Positions 1 through 8,717 of a DNA stretch of 64,000 nucleotides are shown piece by piece. The position numbers and the translations under genes are program-made. Under the pieces are notes generated by a model. The model saw only the letters and a program-made list of their open reading frames with translations. It was not told the DNA's origin and ran no database searches. Where the stretch lies: contig NZ_CP053538.1 in NCBI RefSeq assembly GCF_013137895.1, forward strand, positions 1,859,501 through 1,923,500, written 5' to 3'. Numbering within the stretch: the first letter of the stretch is position 1; every line of letters begins with the position of its first letter. This DNA is from Hymenobacter taeanensis. Its GTDB lineage: Bacteria > Bacteroidota > Bacteroidia > Cytophagales > Hymenobacteraceae.

Positions 1-1
1 G

Positions 2-97
2 GTGCTGGACGTTAGTACGCTGCCAGCCGGCTCTTACATTGTGCAGTGCACTTCAGGTGAGCGGCGGGGTCTTAAGCGAGTAGCCATAGGCCAGTAG
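2..97 (+). CDS. C-terminal end of a type IX secretion cargo protein (partial)
   Basis: Open reading frame entering from the left edge. The last 31 residues contain LPAGSYIVQ followed by a short turn and a Lys/Arg-Val ending, then a TAG stop. This is the usual look of the last strands of a type A T9SS sorting domain (Por secretion C-terminal domain), which sends a protein across the outer membrane and is then cleaved. The body of the protein lies outside the window, so its function cannot be stated. A strong terminator follows the stop. Confidence 0.6.
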   Translation: MLDVSTLPAGSYIVQCTSGERRGLKRVAIGQ

Positions 98-117
98 AGT
101 TAATTTCCTTGCCAGAT

Positions 118-152
118 AAGCCCCGCCATTATTATGGCGGGGCTTATTTTTT
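118..152 (+). terminator. Rho-independent terminator
   Basis: A 12-bp perfect stem (118-129 with 134-145), a 4-base loop TATT, then A and six T. It closes the T9SS cargo gene. It also argues against starting the next gene at the ATG at 134, which lies inside the hairpin. Confidence 0.9.
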
Positions 153-196
153 GTTCAGTTTTACTGCTGTCACGGTTTCTTATTCCACAACTGCCC

Positions 197-1327
197 ATGA
201 ATAACTTGTCATACTGGGAGCAGCAGGCGTTTTTGCACCAGCCAGATGTGGTAATAATTGGGGGTGGCTTGGTAGGGCTAACTGCTGCCATATATACTCG
301 CCAGCGCAGGCCTACTGCGCGGGTGTTAGTGCTGGAGCGCGATGTATTACCCAGCGGGGCTAGCACCAAAAATGCGGGGTTTGCTTGCTTTGGTAGCGTC
401 TCGGAACTGCTAGAGCAGGAAATGCGTGGTGGCTCTGAGGCGCTGCTAGCCGTTGTAGAAGCCCGCTGGGAAGGCCTGCGCCGCTTACGTGAACTACTCG
501 GCGATGACCTAATTAAGTACCGGCCAGAAGGAGGCTACGAGTTGTTTAGGCCTGAAGAAGCGAAGCTGGCAGCTGCCTGCCAACAGCACATGGCCTACTA
601 TAATGAACTGCTAGCACCCCTCATAGGGACCACCAACATCTTCCGGGATGCCTCGCACCGCATAGCAGCCTTGGGGCTAGGCGGAACGGCTGTTATGCTG
701 GAAAATACCGCTGAGGGGAGCCTTGATACCGGACAAATGATGCTGGCACTGTTACGCAAGGCATGGGAGGCAGGCGTAACCGTATTGCACGGCTGCCCAG
801 TGCTGGGCGTAGGAGTTACCGCCGGCGCGGTACAAGTGCAGTTAGAAGGAGTAGAGCTGCAAGCCGGTCAGGTGCTGTTGGCCACCAATGCATTCAGCCG
901 CGAACTGCTGCCGGATATAGACGTGGTACCGGGCCGGGGCCAGGTACTCGTGACTGAGCCGCTACCTGGCTTGCAGCTGCCTGGTAGTTTCCACTATGAC
1001 AAAGGCTACTACTACTTCCGCCAGGTAGGAGAGCGGGTGCTGCTGGGTGGAGGCCGCAACCTTGATTTTCAGGCGGAGGAAACAACCCAACCCGGTACCA
1101 CACTGCTAGTGCAGCAGCGTTTAGAGCAGCTGCTCTATGAAGTGGTTGTGCCTGGCCGGCACCCCAAAATTGACTACAGGTGGAGCGGCGTGATGGGTTT
1201 TGGGCGTGAGTTAACGCCAATTATACGGGAGGTGCAGCCGAGCTTGTTTGTAGCCGTGCGTTGCAATGGTATGGGCGTAGCTATGGGTGCAGGTAGCGGT
1301 TGGCAAGCTGCTAAACTCATGGGCTAG
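197..1327 (+). CDS. FAD-dependent oxidoreductase, DAO family
   Basis: 376 residues from the ATG at 197; the in-frame ATG at 134 lies inside a terminator and adds an implausible leader. An N-terminal Rossmann dinucleotide site GGGLVG (residues 22-27) is followed by VLERD, the acidic end of the second beta strand, and by GASTKNAGF, the FAD-contact loop typical of D-amino-acid-oxidase-like enzymes such as GlpD, SoxB and PuuB. The C-terminus carries a Gly-rich MGVAMGAGSG stretch, also usual for this fold. It should oxidise an amine or amino acid, but the substrate cannot be read from sequence. It converges with the ABC exporter gene, 48 bases away. Confidence 0.85.
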   Translation: MNNLSYWEQQAFLHQPDVVIIGGGLVGLTAAIYTRQRRPTARVLVLERDVLPSGASTKNAGFACFGSVSELLEQEMRGGSEALLAVVEARWEGLRRLRELLGDDLIKYRPEGGYELFRPEEAKLAAACQQHMAYYNELLAPLIGTTNIFRDASHRIAALGLGGTAVMLENTAEGSLDTGQMMLALLRKAWEAGVTVLHGCPVLGVGVTAGAVQVQLEGVELQAGQVLLATNAFSRELLPDIDVVPGRGQVLVTEPLPGLQLPGSFHYDKGYYYFRQVGERVLLGGGRNLDFQAEETTQPGTTLLVQQRLEQLLYEVVVPGRHPKIDYRWSGVMGFGRELTPIIREVQPSLFVAVRCNGMGVAMGAGSGWQAAKLMG

Positions 1328-1375
1328 CCTCCTGGCCAAGCTAGCGTTATTGCCGTAGGCCATGCAGGTAGTGGC

Positions 1376-3160
1376 CTAGGCCTCTTCGCTCTGCAACTGG
1401 CGCTCATACAGGGCCCGGTACAGCCCATCAGTGTCCTGCATCAGGTCTTCGTGGGTGCCATGCTGCACAATAACGCCGTCGTCGAGCACCAGAATTTGGT
1501 CGGCGAGCTTTACTGAGGACACCCGGTGGGAGATAATAAGGCTGGTGCGGTTATGCATAATGCGTTGCAATGCCCCCAGAATAGCGTTTTCGGTGTTGGT
1601 GTCAACGGCAGAAAGCGCATCGTCGAGAATCAGGATTTTGGGTTCCTTCACAAGGGCACGGGCAATGCTTACGCGCTGCTTTTGCCCCCCGGAGAGCGTG
1701 ATGCCTCGCTCCCCCAGCTTGGTATCAAACCCTTCCGGAAAGCGAATGATGTTCTCGTAGACGTTGGCATCTTTGGCGGCTTGCAGCATCCGCTCTTCGG
1801 TGGGGTTTTCTAGGCCGAAGTTGATGTTGTTGCGAATGGAGTCAGAGAACAGGAACACATCCTGCGGCACGTACCCAATTTGCTCGCGCAAGGAGCTGAG
1901 CGAAAGATCCCGCACATCTACGCCATCTACTTTAATACTGCCGCTTGTAACATCATAAAGGCGGCTGAGCAGCGCGGCCACTGTGCTCTTACCAGCACCG
2001 GTGTTGCCAATTACGGCCAGCGTTTCGCCGGGGTGAATGCGGAAGGATACGTCACGCAGAGCCTGAATGCCGGTATCGGGGTAGGTGAAGCTGACGTGGT
2101 CGAAGACGATGTCGCCTTTAATGTCCAGCTCTACGTTCTGACGCGAAACGATGTCAGTCTTCTGGTCCAGGAACTCATTGATGCGGGCCTGCGAAGCCTG
2201 AGCGCGCTGCACAAGGCTGCTGGTCCAGCCCAGGGCCGTTACGGGCCAGGTAAGCAGGTTCACGTAAATCAGGAACTCCGCAATGCTGCCCGTGGTGATA
2301 GTGCCCCGGATAACCTCCTGGCCGCCAATCCAGACGGTAACAATGGTGCTGAGACCTACCAGGAACAGAATCAGCGGAAAGAAAAGGGAATTAACGAAGT
2401 TCAGGCTCAGGGACTTATCCTTATAATTGTCAGAAGCCACTGAGAACTGGTGATGGGAATCCTCCTCCCGCACGAACGACTTCAGAACCCGAATGCCCGA
2501 AAAGGCTTCCTGCACAAAGGTGGTCATGCTGGCCAGGGAGCGTTGAATCTCATCGGACTTGCGCTCAATGAGGTTGTTCACGTAGAAAATGCTTACGCTC
2601 AGAATGGGCAGCGGCAGCAGGGTGTAAATCGTGAGCTTCACGTTCACCATGAACATAAGAGGCACAATAAGCACGAACAGGATGACAAGCTGCATGAAGT
2701 ACATAAGCGCTGGCCCCACGTACATGCGCACCCGGCCTACGTCCTCGGAAATGCGCGACATCAGGTCGCCGGTGCTGTGCCGGCGGTAGAAGGAAAGGGG
2801 CAGCGACTGGTAGTGCTGGTATATTTCGTTCTTCTGGTCGTTCTCAATAAGCCTCGACATCACGATGAGCGTCTGACGCATGAAGAACAGGAAGATGCCC
2901 CGCAGCAAGGCCATCGTCAGGATGAGTACGCCGTAGAGCAGCACGTTGCGCCCAAACAGCTCATACACCCCGCTTTGGGCCTGGGTGCCTTCGTAGAGGT
3001 AATATAGGTCAATGCCTTCACCTACCAGATCAAAGGCATAGCGCACAATCTGGGCCGGGAAGATGGCCAGCAGCGTGCTTAATGCCACAAAGAGCACCCC
3101 ACCCAGGAAGTGCCACTTGTAGCGCAGAATATATTTATTAACAGCAGATAGAGCGCGCAC
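1376..3160 (-). CDS. ABC exporter half-transporter (membrane plus ATPase domains)
   Basis: 594 residues. An N-terminal six-helix exporter domain (about 1-320) is fused to an ATP-binding domain. Visible motifs: Walker A GNTGAGKS (385-392), Q-loop in YVPQD (about 430-434), signature LSGGQ (489-493), Walker B ILILDD followed by ALSAVD, and a switch His in SLIISHRVSS. The usual Walker-B glutamate is Asp. That is common in one half of heterodimeric exporters (MdlA, TM287 and BmrC type), so a partner half encoded elsewhere is possible. It is MsbA-like in layout, but drug or lipid export cannot be distinguished. It is transcribed alone, towards the oxidoreductase. Confidence 0.92.
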   Translation of the reverse strand: MRALSAVNKYILRYKWHFLGGVLFVALSTLLAIFPAQIVRYAFDLVGEGIDLYYLYEGTQAQSGVYELFGRNVLLYGVLILTMALLRGIFLFFMRQTLIVMSRLIENDQKNEIYQHYQSLPLSFYRRHSTGDLMSRISEDVGRVRMYVGPALMYFMQLVILFVLIVPLMFMVNVKLTIYTLLPLPILSVSIFYVNNLIERKSDEIQRSLASMTTFVQEAFSGIRVLKSFVREEDSHHQFSVASDNYKDKSLSLNFVNSLFFPLILFLVGLSTIVTVWIGGQEVIRGTITTGSIAEFLIYVNLLTWPVTALGWTSSLVQRAQASQARINEFLDQKTDIVSRQNVELDIKGDIVFDHVSFTYPDTGIQALRDVSFRIHPGETLAVIGNTGAGKSTVAALLSRLYDVTSGSIKVDGVDVRDLSLSSLREQIGYVPQDVFLFSDSIRNNINFGLENPTEERMLQAAKDANVYENIIRFPEGFDTKLGERGITLSGGQKQRVSIARALVKEPKILILDDALSAVDTNTENAILGALQRIMHNRTSLIISHRVSSVKLADQILVLDDGVIVQHGTHEDLMQDTDGLYRALYERQLQSEEA

Positions 3161-3537
3161 AGGCAGGCAGGTTGTGAGTTTAGCGGTTGGGATATAGAAA
3201 GTTAGAAACAGGCCTAGTGGTTTTCAGCCAGCCCAGAGACTGGCCTAGGGCTGTGGTCCCTCCCTGGTCTAACCCTCTCGCTCCCAAACATCTAAACAAC
3301 GGGGCAGCACTGGCAAAAGACAGCACCCCGGTGGCTTAAGTCGGAAAAACAGGTTACTTTTGCACCCAAATTGCGGGGGGCAGTACGAAAGGGAAGCCGA
3401 AACGCTTCATTCTATAATTCCGTCTGACCAACGAATGGCGTACCACCCAGGCCATCCGTTTAAAGATACGTGTAGCGCTTCACCCCGTTACTGCTTCTGC
3501 AAAGGTACAACAACCCACCCCACCCACTCCTTATTTT
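3161..3537. promoter_or_regulatory. Divergent 377-base intergenic region
   Basis: Lies between the ABC exporter (-) and leucine dehydrogenase (+). It holds two Bacteroidota -7 boxes: TACTTTTG at 3355-3362 on the plus strand, which would give leucine dehydrogenase a leader of about 170 bases, and CAAAGGTA at 3500-3507, which reads TACCTTTG on the minus strand and would give the exporter a leader of over 300 bases. No clear -33 TTG was seen at the right distance for either. A 61-codon frame at 3360-3545 looks accidental. I see no RNA structure that I recognise. Confidence 0.45.
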
Positions 3538-4629
3538 ATGGTTGAAACGAAAGTGCTAACCGATACGTCGGTCTTTGGGCAAATTGCCGAACACCAACAC
3601 GAGCAGGTAGTGTACTGCCACGACCACGAGACTGGCCTACGCGCCATCATCGGCATTCATAACACCGTACTCGGGCCCGCTTTGGGCGGCACGCGTATGT
3701 GGCATTACGCCTCCGACGCCGAAGCCCTCAACGACGTACTACGCCTCTCGCGTGGCATGACCTACAAAGCTGCTATTTCGGGTCTGAACCTGGGTGGTGG
3801 CAAGGCCGTCATCATCGGCGACGCTAAAACCATGAAGACAGAGGCCTTGCTGCGTAAGTTCGGCCGCTTCGTGCAGAACCTTAATGGCAAGTATATCACC
3901 GCCGAAGATGTGAACATGACCACCAAGGACATGGAATACATCCGGATGGAAACCAAGCACGTGTCGGGCTTACCCGAGAGCATGGGCGGTAGCGGCGACC
4001 CATCGCCGGTAACGGCTTACGGTACGTACATGGGTATGAAGGCCGCTGCCAAGAAGGCGTTTGGCTCTGATAGCCTCGCGGGTAAGCGCATTGCTGTGCA
4101 GGGCGTAGGCCACGTGGGCACCTACCTGCTGGAGTACCTGCAGAAAGAAGGCGCCAAGCTGGTGCTGACCGACTACTACGAAGACCGCGCCCTGGAAGCC
4201 GCCGCTCGTTTCGGGGCTACGGCCGTGGGCCTTGACGAAATTTATGACCAGGATATGGACATCTACTCGCCTTGCGCGCTGGGTGCTACCATTAATGATG
4301 ATACCATCAGCCGCCTGAAGTGCCAGGTAATTGCTGGGTGTGCCAACAACCAGCTGGCCGACGAGAACATCCACGGCCCGGCGCTGGTGGAGCGGGGCAT
4401 TGTATACGGCCCCGATTTCCTGATTAACGCCGGTGGCCTGATCAATGTGTACTCAGAAGTAATTGGAGGCAGCCGCCAGACCGCCCTCACCCAAACTGAA
4501 AATATCTACGACATCACTACGCAGGTTCTGCGCAAGGCCGATCAGGAGCAAAGCCACCCACAAGCTGCCGCTACGCGTCAGGCAGAGGAACGCATTGCGG
4601 CTATCGGCAAGGTGAAATCAACCTACTAA
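3538..4629 (+). CDS. ldh: Leucine (branched-chain amino acid) dehydrogenase
   Basis: 363 residues, the usual length for octameric leucine/valine dehydrogenases, which interconvert branched-chain amino acids and 2-oxo acids with NAD and ammonia. The dimerisation/substrate domain has LGGGK with the catalytic Lys at about 89 and AEDVN with the Asp at about 124. The Rossmann domain has GVGHVG (189-194). The NPxALGAT-like CALGATIND segment fits leucine/phenylalanine dehydrogenases better than glutamate dehydrogenase. It is one of three Glu/Leu/Phe/Val dehydrogenase paralogues in the window. The starting region MVETKVL lacks a Shine-Dalgarno signal, as expected for this phylum. Symbol and exact substrate are by family resemblance. 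Confidence 0.85.
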   Translation: MVETKVLTDTSVFGQIAEHQHEQVVYCHDHETGLRAIIGIHNTVLGPALGGTRMWHYASDAEALNDVLRLSRGMTYKAAISGLNLGGGKAVIIGDAKTMKTEALLRKFGRFVQNLNGKYITAEDVNMTTKDMEYIRMETKHVSGLPESMGGSGDPSPVTAYGTYMGMKAAAKKAFGSDSLAGKRIAVQGVGHVGTYLLEYLQKEGAKLVLTDYYEDRALEAAARFGATAVGLDEIYDQDMDIYSPCALGATINDDTISRLKCQVIAGCANNQLADENIHGPALVERGIVYGPDFLINAGGLINVYSEVIGGSRQTALTQTENIYDITTQVLRKADQEQSHPQAAATRQAEERIAAIGKVKSTY

Positions 4630-4686
4630 ACCCCGAGCAATAGCCCGACGGGCAGAACGAATTCTCTCGCTCCGAAGTAATAACCT

Positions 4687-4694
4687 TACTTTTG
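4687..4694 (+). promoter_or_regulatory. -7 promoter box for nusB
   Basis: TACTTTTG, matching the Bacteroidota TAnnTTTG box, 80 bases before the chosen nusB start. No convincing -33 TTG is seen. Confidence 0.5.
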
Positions 4695-4773
4695 CAGCAC
4701 TAACCGGGGAGAAGCGTTGTTCTGCCCGTCGTTCTTTGTTTTTCGGAGACTCCACCAGTACCAACACCATACA

Positions 4774-5958
4774 ATGCTCAACCGTCGCACGCTCCGCATT
4801 AAGGTTATGCAGGCCCTTTACGCCTACCATCAGGCCGTAGGGTCAGATTTCTTACTCGCCACTGACCAGATTGCGGACACCTTCGCGCCCGATTTAGACT
4901 CGCCTGAGCCCCAGGACCGCAAGCACCTGCAGGGCCAGCGCAAAATGGCCGAAGTCATTTTTAAGGAATGGCACAAGGGTGGCCAGGAGCCCGAAAGCAC
5001 CGACGATAAAGACGTAAACGATGCCGTGAAGGACGCCATCAGCTACTACCGCAAGGCCGTGGCGAAGGATGGTACCTTCTATGCCGGCCAAATGGTGCAG
5101 GCAGCGGAGAGCATTCATGACCAGTATATCCACCTGCTCAACATCCCGGAGGCTCTGCTGCAGGTGATTGAGGAGGAGAAAGTACGCGACTCGCGCCGGT
5201 TCACGGCCGCCAAGGAGCCCCTGCTCGATGCTACGCGCCTGCAGGAAAACCAGGTAATCGAGAAGCTCATCAACAACATTCAGCTCCAGGACCTCACCAT
5301 TCGCCGCTCCCTGAAGTGGCACGGCGAGGAAGAACTGGATGCCCTGCGGAGCGCCTGGCGCAATGAGATGAAACAGGACCCCGAGCTGCTGAGCTACCTC
5401 GCAGCCCCGGCCGGCAACTACGCCGAGGACCAGGAAATTCTGAAGCACATCTACAAAACGTTCGTGTTCAAGGGCGAGAGCCTGCCCGCCTACATTGAGG
5501 AGGACGACTTGAACTGGGAAGAAAACCGGCCCATCGTGAAGAACCTGGTGGTGAAAACCATCAAGATGCTGGACGAGGCCGCAGATGAGAACCTGGTTTT
5601 GATGTCGCTGTCGGCTAACTGGCAGGACGATAAGGAGTTTGCCGAGTCACTCTACAAGCAAACGCTAGCCGACGACGCCAAATACGAGCAGCTTATCTCG
5701 GAGTCGGTGCAGAACTGGGACGTAGAGCGCGTGGCGCTTACCGACAAGATTCTGCTGAAGATGGCGCTTTGTGAGATGCACCTTTTCCGGGCTATTCCCG
5801 TGAAAGTGACCATCAACGAGTACATCGAAATCAGCAAAATCTATAGCACCCCGAAGAGTAAGCAGTTTGTGAACGGTATTCTGGATAAATTGGCCCAGGA
5901 TCTGACTGCCAGCGGCGCCATTCGCAAATCGGGCCGCGGGCTACTGGACAATCAATAG
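4774..5958 (+). CDS. nusB: Transcription antitermination factor NusB (long Bacteroidota form)
   Basis: 394 residues from the ATG at 4774. The in-frame ATG at 4717 adds 19 residues that break the family start MLNRRTLRIKVMQALYAY. NusB with NusE binds boxA RNA and prevents premature termination in rRNA operons. The protein is more than twice the E. coli length. The NusB fold proper lies at the end, with LTDKILLKMALCEM and TINEYIEISKIYSTPKS (about 300-375). The first 270 residues are a charged helical extension usual in Bacteroidota. It is followed after 76 bases by the YtxH gene, probably in the same transcript. Confidence 0.92.
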   Translation: MLNRRTLRIKVMQALYAYHQAVGSDFLLATDQIADTFAPDLDSPEPQDRKHLQGQRKMAEVIFKEWHKGGQEPESTDDKDVNDAVKDAISYYRKAVAKDGTFYAGQMVQAAESIHDQYIHLLNIPEALLQVIEEEKVRDSRRFTAAKEPLLDATRLQENQVIEKLINNIQLQDLTIRRSLKWHGEEELDALRSAWRNEMKQDPELLSYLAAPAGNYAEDQEILKHIYKTFVFKGESLPAYIEEDDLNWEENRPIVKNLVVKTIKMLDEAADENLVLMSLSANWQDDKEFAESLYKQTLADDAKYEQLISESVQNWDVERVALTDKILLKMALCEMHLFRAIPVKVTINEYIEISKIYSTPKSKQFVNGILDKLAQDLTASGAIRKSGRGLLDNQ

Positions 5959-6034
5959 TGCCGACAACCCACACCGGGGTAACGTCGTCTATATAGGGTA
6001 TTCTCCACCTCCCACCACGCCACACACTTGCATT

Positions 6035-6346
6035 ATGGGTAGCAAAACCACTACCGGTATTCTATGCTTCGCCGGCGGAGCCCTCACTGGGGCCGCCATC
6101 GGACTTTTGTATGCGCCTGAAAAAGGCCGTGAAACGCGCAGCTGGCTCAGCTATAAGCTGGAAAAATATCGCGAGCAGTTGGCTGAGCTTACCGAGAACC
6201 TGGTAACCAGCCGCGCCGACGCGGGCCCCAGCTCGGCTAAAAGCGAAGGCCAACGCGTGATTCAAGACGCGAAAAGCAAAGCAGAACAACTCCTCGGTGA
6301 TGTAGACCAGCTCATCAATCAGATTAACTCCCGCAAGACGGTGTAA
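6035..6346 (+). CDS. YtxH domain protein
   Basis: 103 residues. The N-terminal single membrane segment ILCFAGGALTGAAIGLLYAP (about 9-28) runs into KGRETR, the signature of the YtxH/general-stress family, followed by a charged amphipathic helix likely to form a coiled coil. The role is unknown; members are small membrane-anchored proteins linked to stress in Bacillus. It sits 76 bases after nusB on the same strand. Confidence 0.85.
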   Translation: MGSKTTTGILCFAGGALTGAAIGLLYAPEKGRETRSWLSYKLEKYREQLAELTENLVTSRADAGPSSAKSEGQRVIQDAKSKAEQLLGDVDQLINQINSRKTV

Positions 6347-6439
6347 TCATGACCTGAGCCAGGAATGTGCTGATGTGCTAATGATGCTAAATCATGGGCG
6401 CATCGGCACATTTTCATTTTCAGCACACCCAGGCTTTGG

Positions 6440-6447
6440 TACCTTTG
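6440..6447 (+). promoter_or_regulatory. -7 promoter box for isocitrate dehydrogenase
   Basis: TACCTTTG followed by CA, a perfect TAnnTTTG match 90 bases before the start codon. Between it and the gene lies a 17-bp palindrome, CTAGGCCA-G-TGGCCTAG (6484-6500). Confidence 0.55.
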
Positions 6448-6536
6448 CAGCAAACAGGCCTACCGCCATATGGTGGCAGGCTGCTAGGCCAGTGGCCTAG
6501 GGCTAACAACATCAAACAATCAGTAAATCAGATAGA

Positions 6537-7541
6537 ATGCACCTCATCACCCTTATCCCCGGCGACGGCATTGGCCCCGAAATCACGAAAGCAGTAACGG
6601 ATATTTTCGCGGCGGCGCAGGTGCCAGTGCAGTGGGAAGAGCAGAACGCCGGCCAAACCACGTTTGACCAGTCGGGCGAGCTGATTCCGCAGACGCTGCT
6701 GGACTCGCTGGAGAAAACCCGGGTGGCGCTGAAAGGCCCCATCACAACACCCGTGGGGAAGGGTTTCCGTTCCATCAACATCACGCTGCGCCAGAAGTAC
6801 GACCTCTACCAGAATGTACGTCCGGCTAAAACCACCGAGGGCATTCAGAGCCGCTACACCGGTATTGACCTGGTGCTGTTCCGCGAGAACACCGAGGGCC
6901 TGTACTCAGGCCTGGAGGTGTTTGATGAGCGCTTGGGTATTTCTGACTCTATTGCCCGCATCACGGTAGAAGGCGCCCGCAAAATTTGCCGCGCGGCTTT
7001 CGCTTACGCTTCGAAGCACGGCCGCAAGAAGGTAACACTGGCCCACAAGGCCAACATCCTGAAGATGGCCGGCACCATCATGATCAACGCCTGCAAAGAG
7101 GCTTCCAACGAATTCCCGCACATTGTTTTCGAGGATAAGATCATCGACAACATGTGCATGCAGCTGGTAAACAAGCCTGAGCAGTTTGATGTGGTCGTAA
7201 CCACCAACCTGTTCGGTGACATTCTCTCCGACCTGTGCGCGGGCCTGGTAGGTGGCCTAGGAGTAGTGTCGGGCGCTAACATCGGCGACGACATGGCCAT
7301 TTTTGAGGCAGTACACGGCTCGGCTCCTGATATTGCTGGCCAGGGTAAAGCCAACCCCACAGCGCTGCTGCGCTCGGCGCTGATGATGCTGCACCACATT
7401 GGAGAGCACAAGCAGGCCGACCGCCTGGAGAAGGCCCTGGAACTGACCCTGCAAGACAAGGACAAATGCACCGGCGACCTGGGCGGCAAAGCCTCTACCA
7501 CCGAGTTTGCGCAGGCCATCATCGACAACCTCGATAAATAG
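6537..7541 (+). CDS. idh: NAD-dependent isocitrate dehydrogenase
   Basis: 334 residues, beta-decarboxylating dehydrogenase family. [12 protein letters not shown] at the N-terminus and [13 protein letters not shown] (near 105-118) mark isocitrate rather than isopropylmalate specificity, since LeuB enzymes have a different loop there. The Mg-binding Asp pair lies in [17 protein letters not shown], and [13 protein letters not shown] forms the cofactor pocket. The acidic cofactor pocket and short length point to the NAD-linked form of the TCA cycle enzyme, converting isocitrate to 2-oxoglutarate and CO2. It appears monocistronic with its own -7 box. Confidence 0.88.
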   Translation: MHLITLIPGDGIGPEITKAVTDIFAAAQVPVQWEEQNAGQTTFDQSGELIPQTLLDSLEKTRVALKGPITTPVGKGFRSINITLRQKYDLYQNVRPAKTTEGIQSRYTGIDLVLFRENTEGLYSGLEVFDERLGISDSIARITVEGARKICRAAFAYASKHGRKKVTLAHKANILKMAGTIMINACKEASNEFPHIVFEDKIIDNMCMQLVNKPEQFDVVVTTNLFGDILSDLCAGLVGGLGVVSGANIGDDMAIFEAVHGSAPDIAGQGKANPTALLRSALMMLHHIGEHKQADRLEKALELTLQDKDKCTGDLGGKASTTEFAQAIIDNLDK

Positions 7542-7628
7542 CCAGGTACCCGCTGTGCGTTGCCAGATAGGAGCTACGTCATCAGTGGGCAGCCGGCAAC
7601 AGGTAACTCACAACTGGTAACTGCTTAG

Positions 7629-7636
7629 TATCTTTA
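7629..7636 (+). promoter_or_regulatory. Candidate -7 box for the DUF1573 gene
   Basis: TATCTTTA, one mismatch from TAnnTTTG, 39 bases before the start codon. TATCTTT-type boxes recur ahead of several genes in this window. Confidence 0.35.
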
Positions 7637-7674
7637 TCCATCCGAAGGCGACTAACTGCCTTTCCTTTCTACAT

Positions 7675-8196
7675 ATGAAACGCAATCTGTTTTCTGCTTT
7701 CCTGCTTTCCAGCGCCTTGCTGCTGGGAGCCTGCAACAATGAGAAGGCTGGTGAAGTAGGCGCAACCGGCATGAATGCCGCCGCCAACGAGGCCGCCGCC
7801 AACCCCGTGGTTGACAACCCGAACGTAACCAACGAAACGGCTGCTCCTAACCCCAACGCCCCCGTAATGACCTTCGCCGTGTCTGAGCACGACTTCGGTG
7901 ACATTCAGCCCGGCTCGGTGGTGAAGCACACGTTTGAGTTTACTAACACGGGCAAGTCGCCGCTGCTAATTGAGAATGCTACGGCTTCGTGCGGCTGCAC
8001 CACGCCTAACTGGACCAAGGAGCCCATTGCGCCCGGCGCTAAAGGCACCATTGATGTGCAGTTTGACAGCCACGGCAAAATGGGCATCCAGAACAAAGAG
8101 GTAGCCATTCAGGCTAACACGCAGCCCAACATTACCAAAGTAGTTATCAAAGCCAACGTACTTTCTGACGGCGCCGCCGGCCCCGTACGCCAGTAG
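7675..8196 (+). CDS. DUF1573 lipoprotein
   Basis: 173 residues. Lipoprotein signal MKRNLFSAFLLSSALLLGAC with the acylated Cys at 20. A low-complexity Asn/Ala/Pro linker (about 24-65) precedes one DUF1573 domain, an immunoglobulin-like beta sandwich recognised by HDFGDIQPGSVVKHTFEF and the central ASCGCT. DUF1573 proteins are abundant envelope proteins of Bacteroidota with no settled function. It precedes the yajC operon but is separated from it by a long hairpin. Confidence 0.88.
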   Translation: MKRNLFSAFLLSSALLLGACNNEKAGEVGATGMNAAANEAAANPVVDNPNVTNETAAPNPNAPVMTFAVSEHDFGDIQPGSVVKHTFEFTNTGKSPLLIENATASCGCTTPNWTKEPIAPGAKGTIDVQFDSHGKMGIQNKEVAIQANTQPNITKVVIKANVLSDGAAGPVRQ

Positions 8197-8209
8197 TGGC
8201 CTAGAAGTA

Positions 8210-8315
8210 CGCCTGCCGTTTTGGGTAGCGTAGAGAAACTTTGCGGTAGAGCAACTGGGGCTGTAACAGGCTCCCGCTAACCGTAGAATCTCTGTGCCAC
8301 CCGAAACGGCAGGCG
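8210..8315 (+). terminator. Long-loop inverted repeat, probable terminator
   Basis: A 17-bp stem (8210-8226 with 8299-8315, one G-U pair) closes a 72-base loop and is followed by TTTTTGTTTT. It could end DUF1573 transcription. The loop lies just ahead of yajC and contains AACTTTGC, a weak -7-like string. Confidence 0.6.
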
Positions 8316-8367
8316 TTTTTGTTTTCGTTTATAGGCGGCTACACACCGCTTCTTTTTACTTTACAGC

Positions 8368-8703
8368 ATGTTTTCAACTCTTCTTCTGCAAGCCGGCGCC
8401 TCAAGTGAGGGCCTGACTTCTCTGTTGTTCCCCATTGCTATTGCCGTGGTGGTATATTTCTTCATGATCCGGCCCCAGCAGAAGCGCTCGGCCGATGCCA
8501 AGAAATTTCGGGCGTCCATTGTGAAGGGCAGCAACGTAGTAACCATTGGTGGCCTACACGGCAAGGTGCTGGAGGTAAACGAAGAATCGGTGATTGTGGA
8601 AGTAGACAAAGGGGTGCGGCTGAAGTTTGACCGTACAGCCATTGCCCGCGAAGCCGCCAGCAAATCGTTGGGGGCTGCCACTGCGCCCACCACTACTACC
8701 TAA
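8368..8703 (+). CDS. yajC: Sec translocase auxiliary subunit YajC
   Basis: 111 residues. One membrane helix (about 18-35) is followed by MIRPQQKR, the family hallmark, and a small soluble domain with VTIGGLHGKV. YajC associates with SecDF and supports protein export at the inner membrane. The Ala/Thr-rich tail (residues 96-111) is lineage-specific. It is the first gene of the yajC-ybbR-coaE operon: 14 bases separate its stop from the next start. Confidence 0.93.
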   Translation: MFSTLLLQAGASSEGLTSLLFPIAIAVVVYFFMIRPQQKRSADAKKFRASIVKGSNVVTIGGLHGKVLEVNEESVIVEVDKGVRLKFDRTAIAREAASKSLGAATAPTTTT

Positions 8704-8717
8704 CGACTAGCTACCAG

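Noticed and set aside
134..196. Upstream start of the FAD oxidoreductase
   Set aside because: The ATG is inside a strong terminator hairpin.
1880..2443. 187-codon frame opposite the ABC exporter
   Set aside because: Antisense shadow: no family motifs, and the exporter frame has a complete motif set.
3360..3545. 61-codon frame ahead of leucine dehydrogenase
   Set aside because: Overlaps the next start, no motif, unusual residue content; more likely leader.
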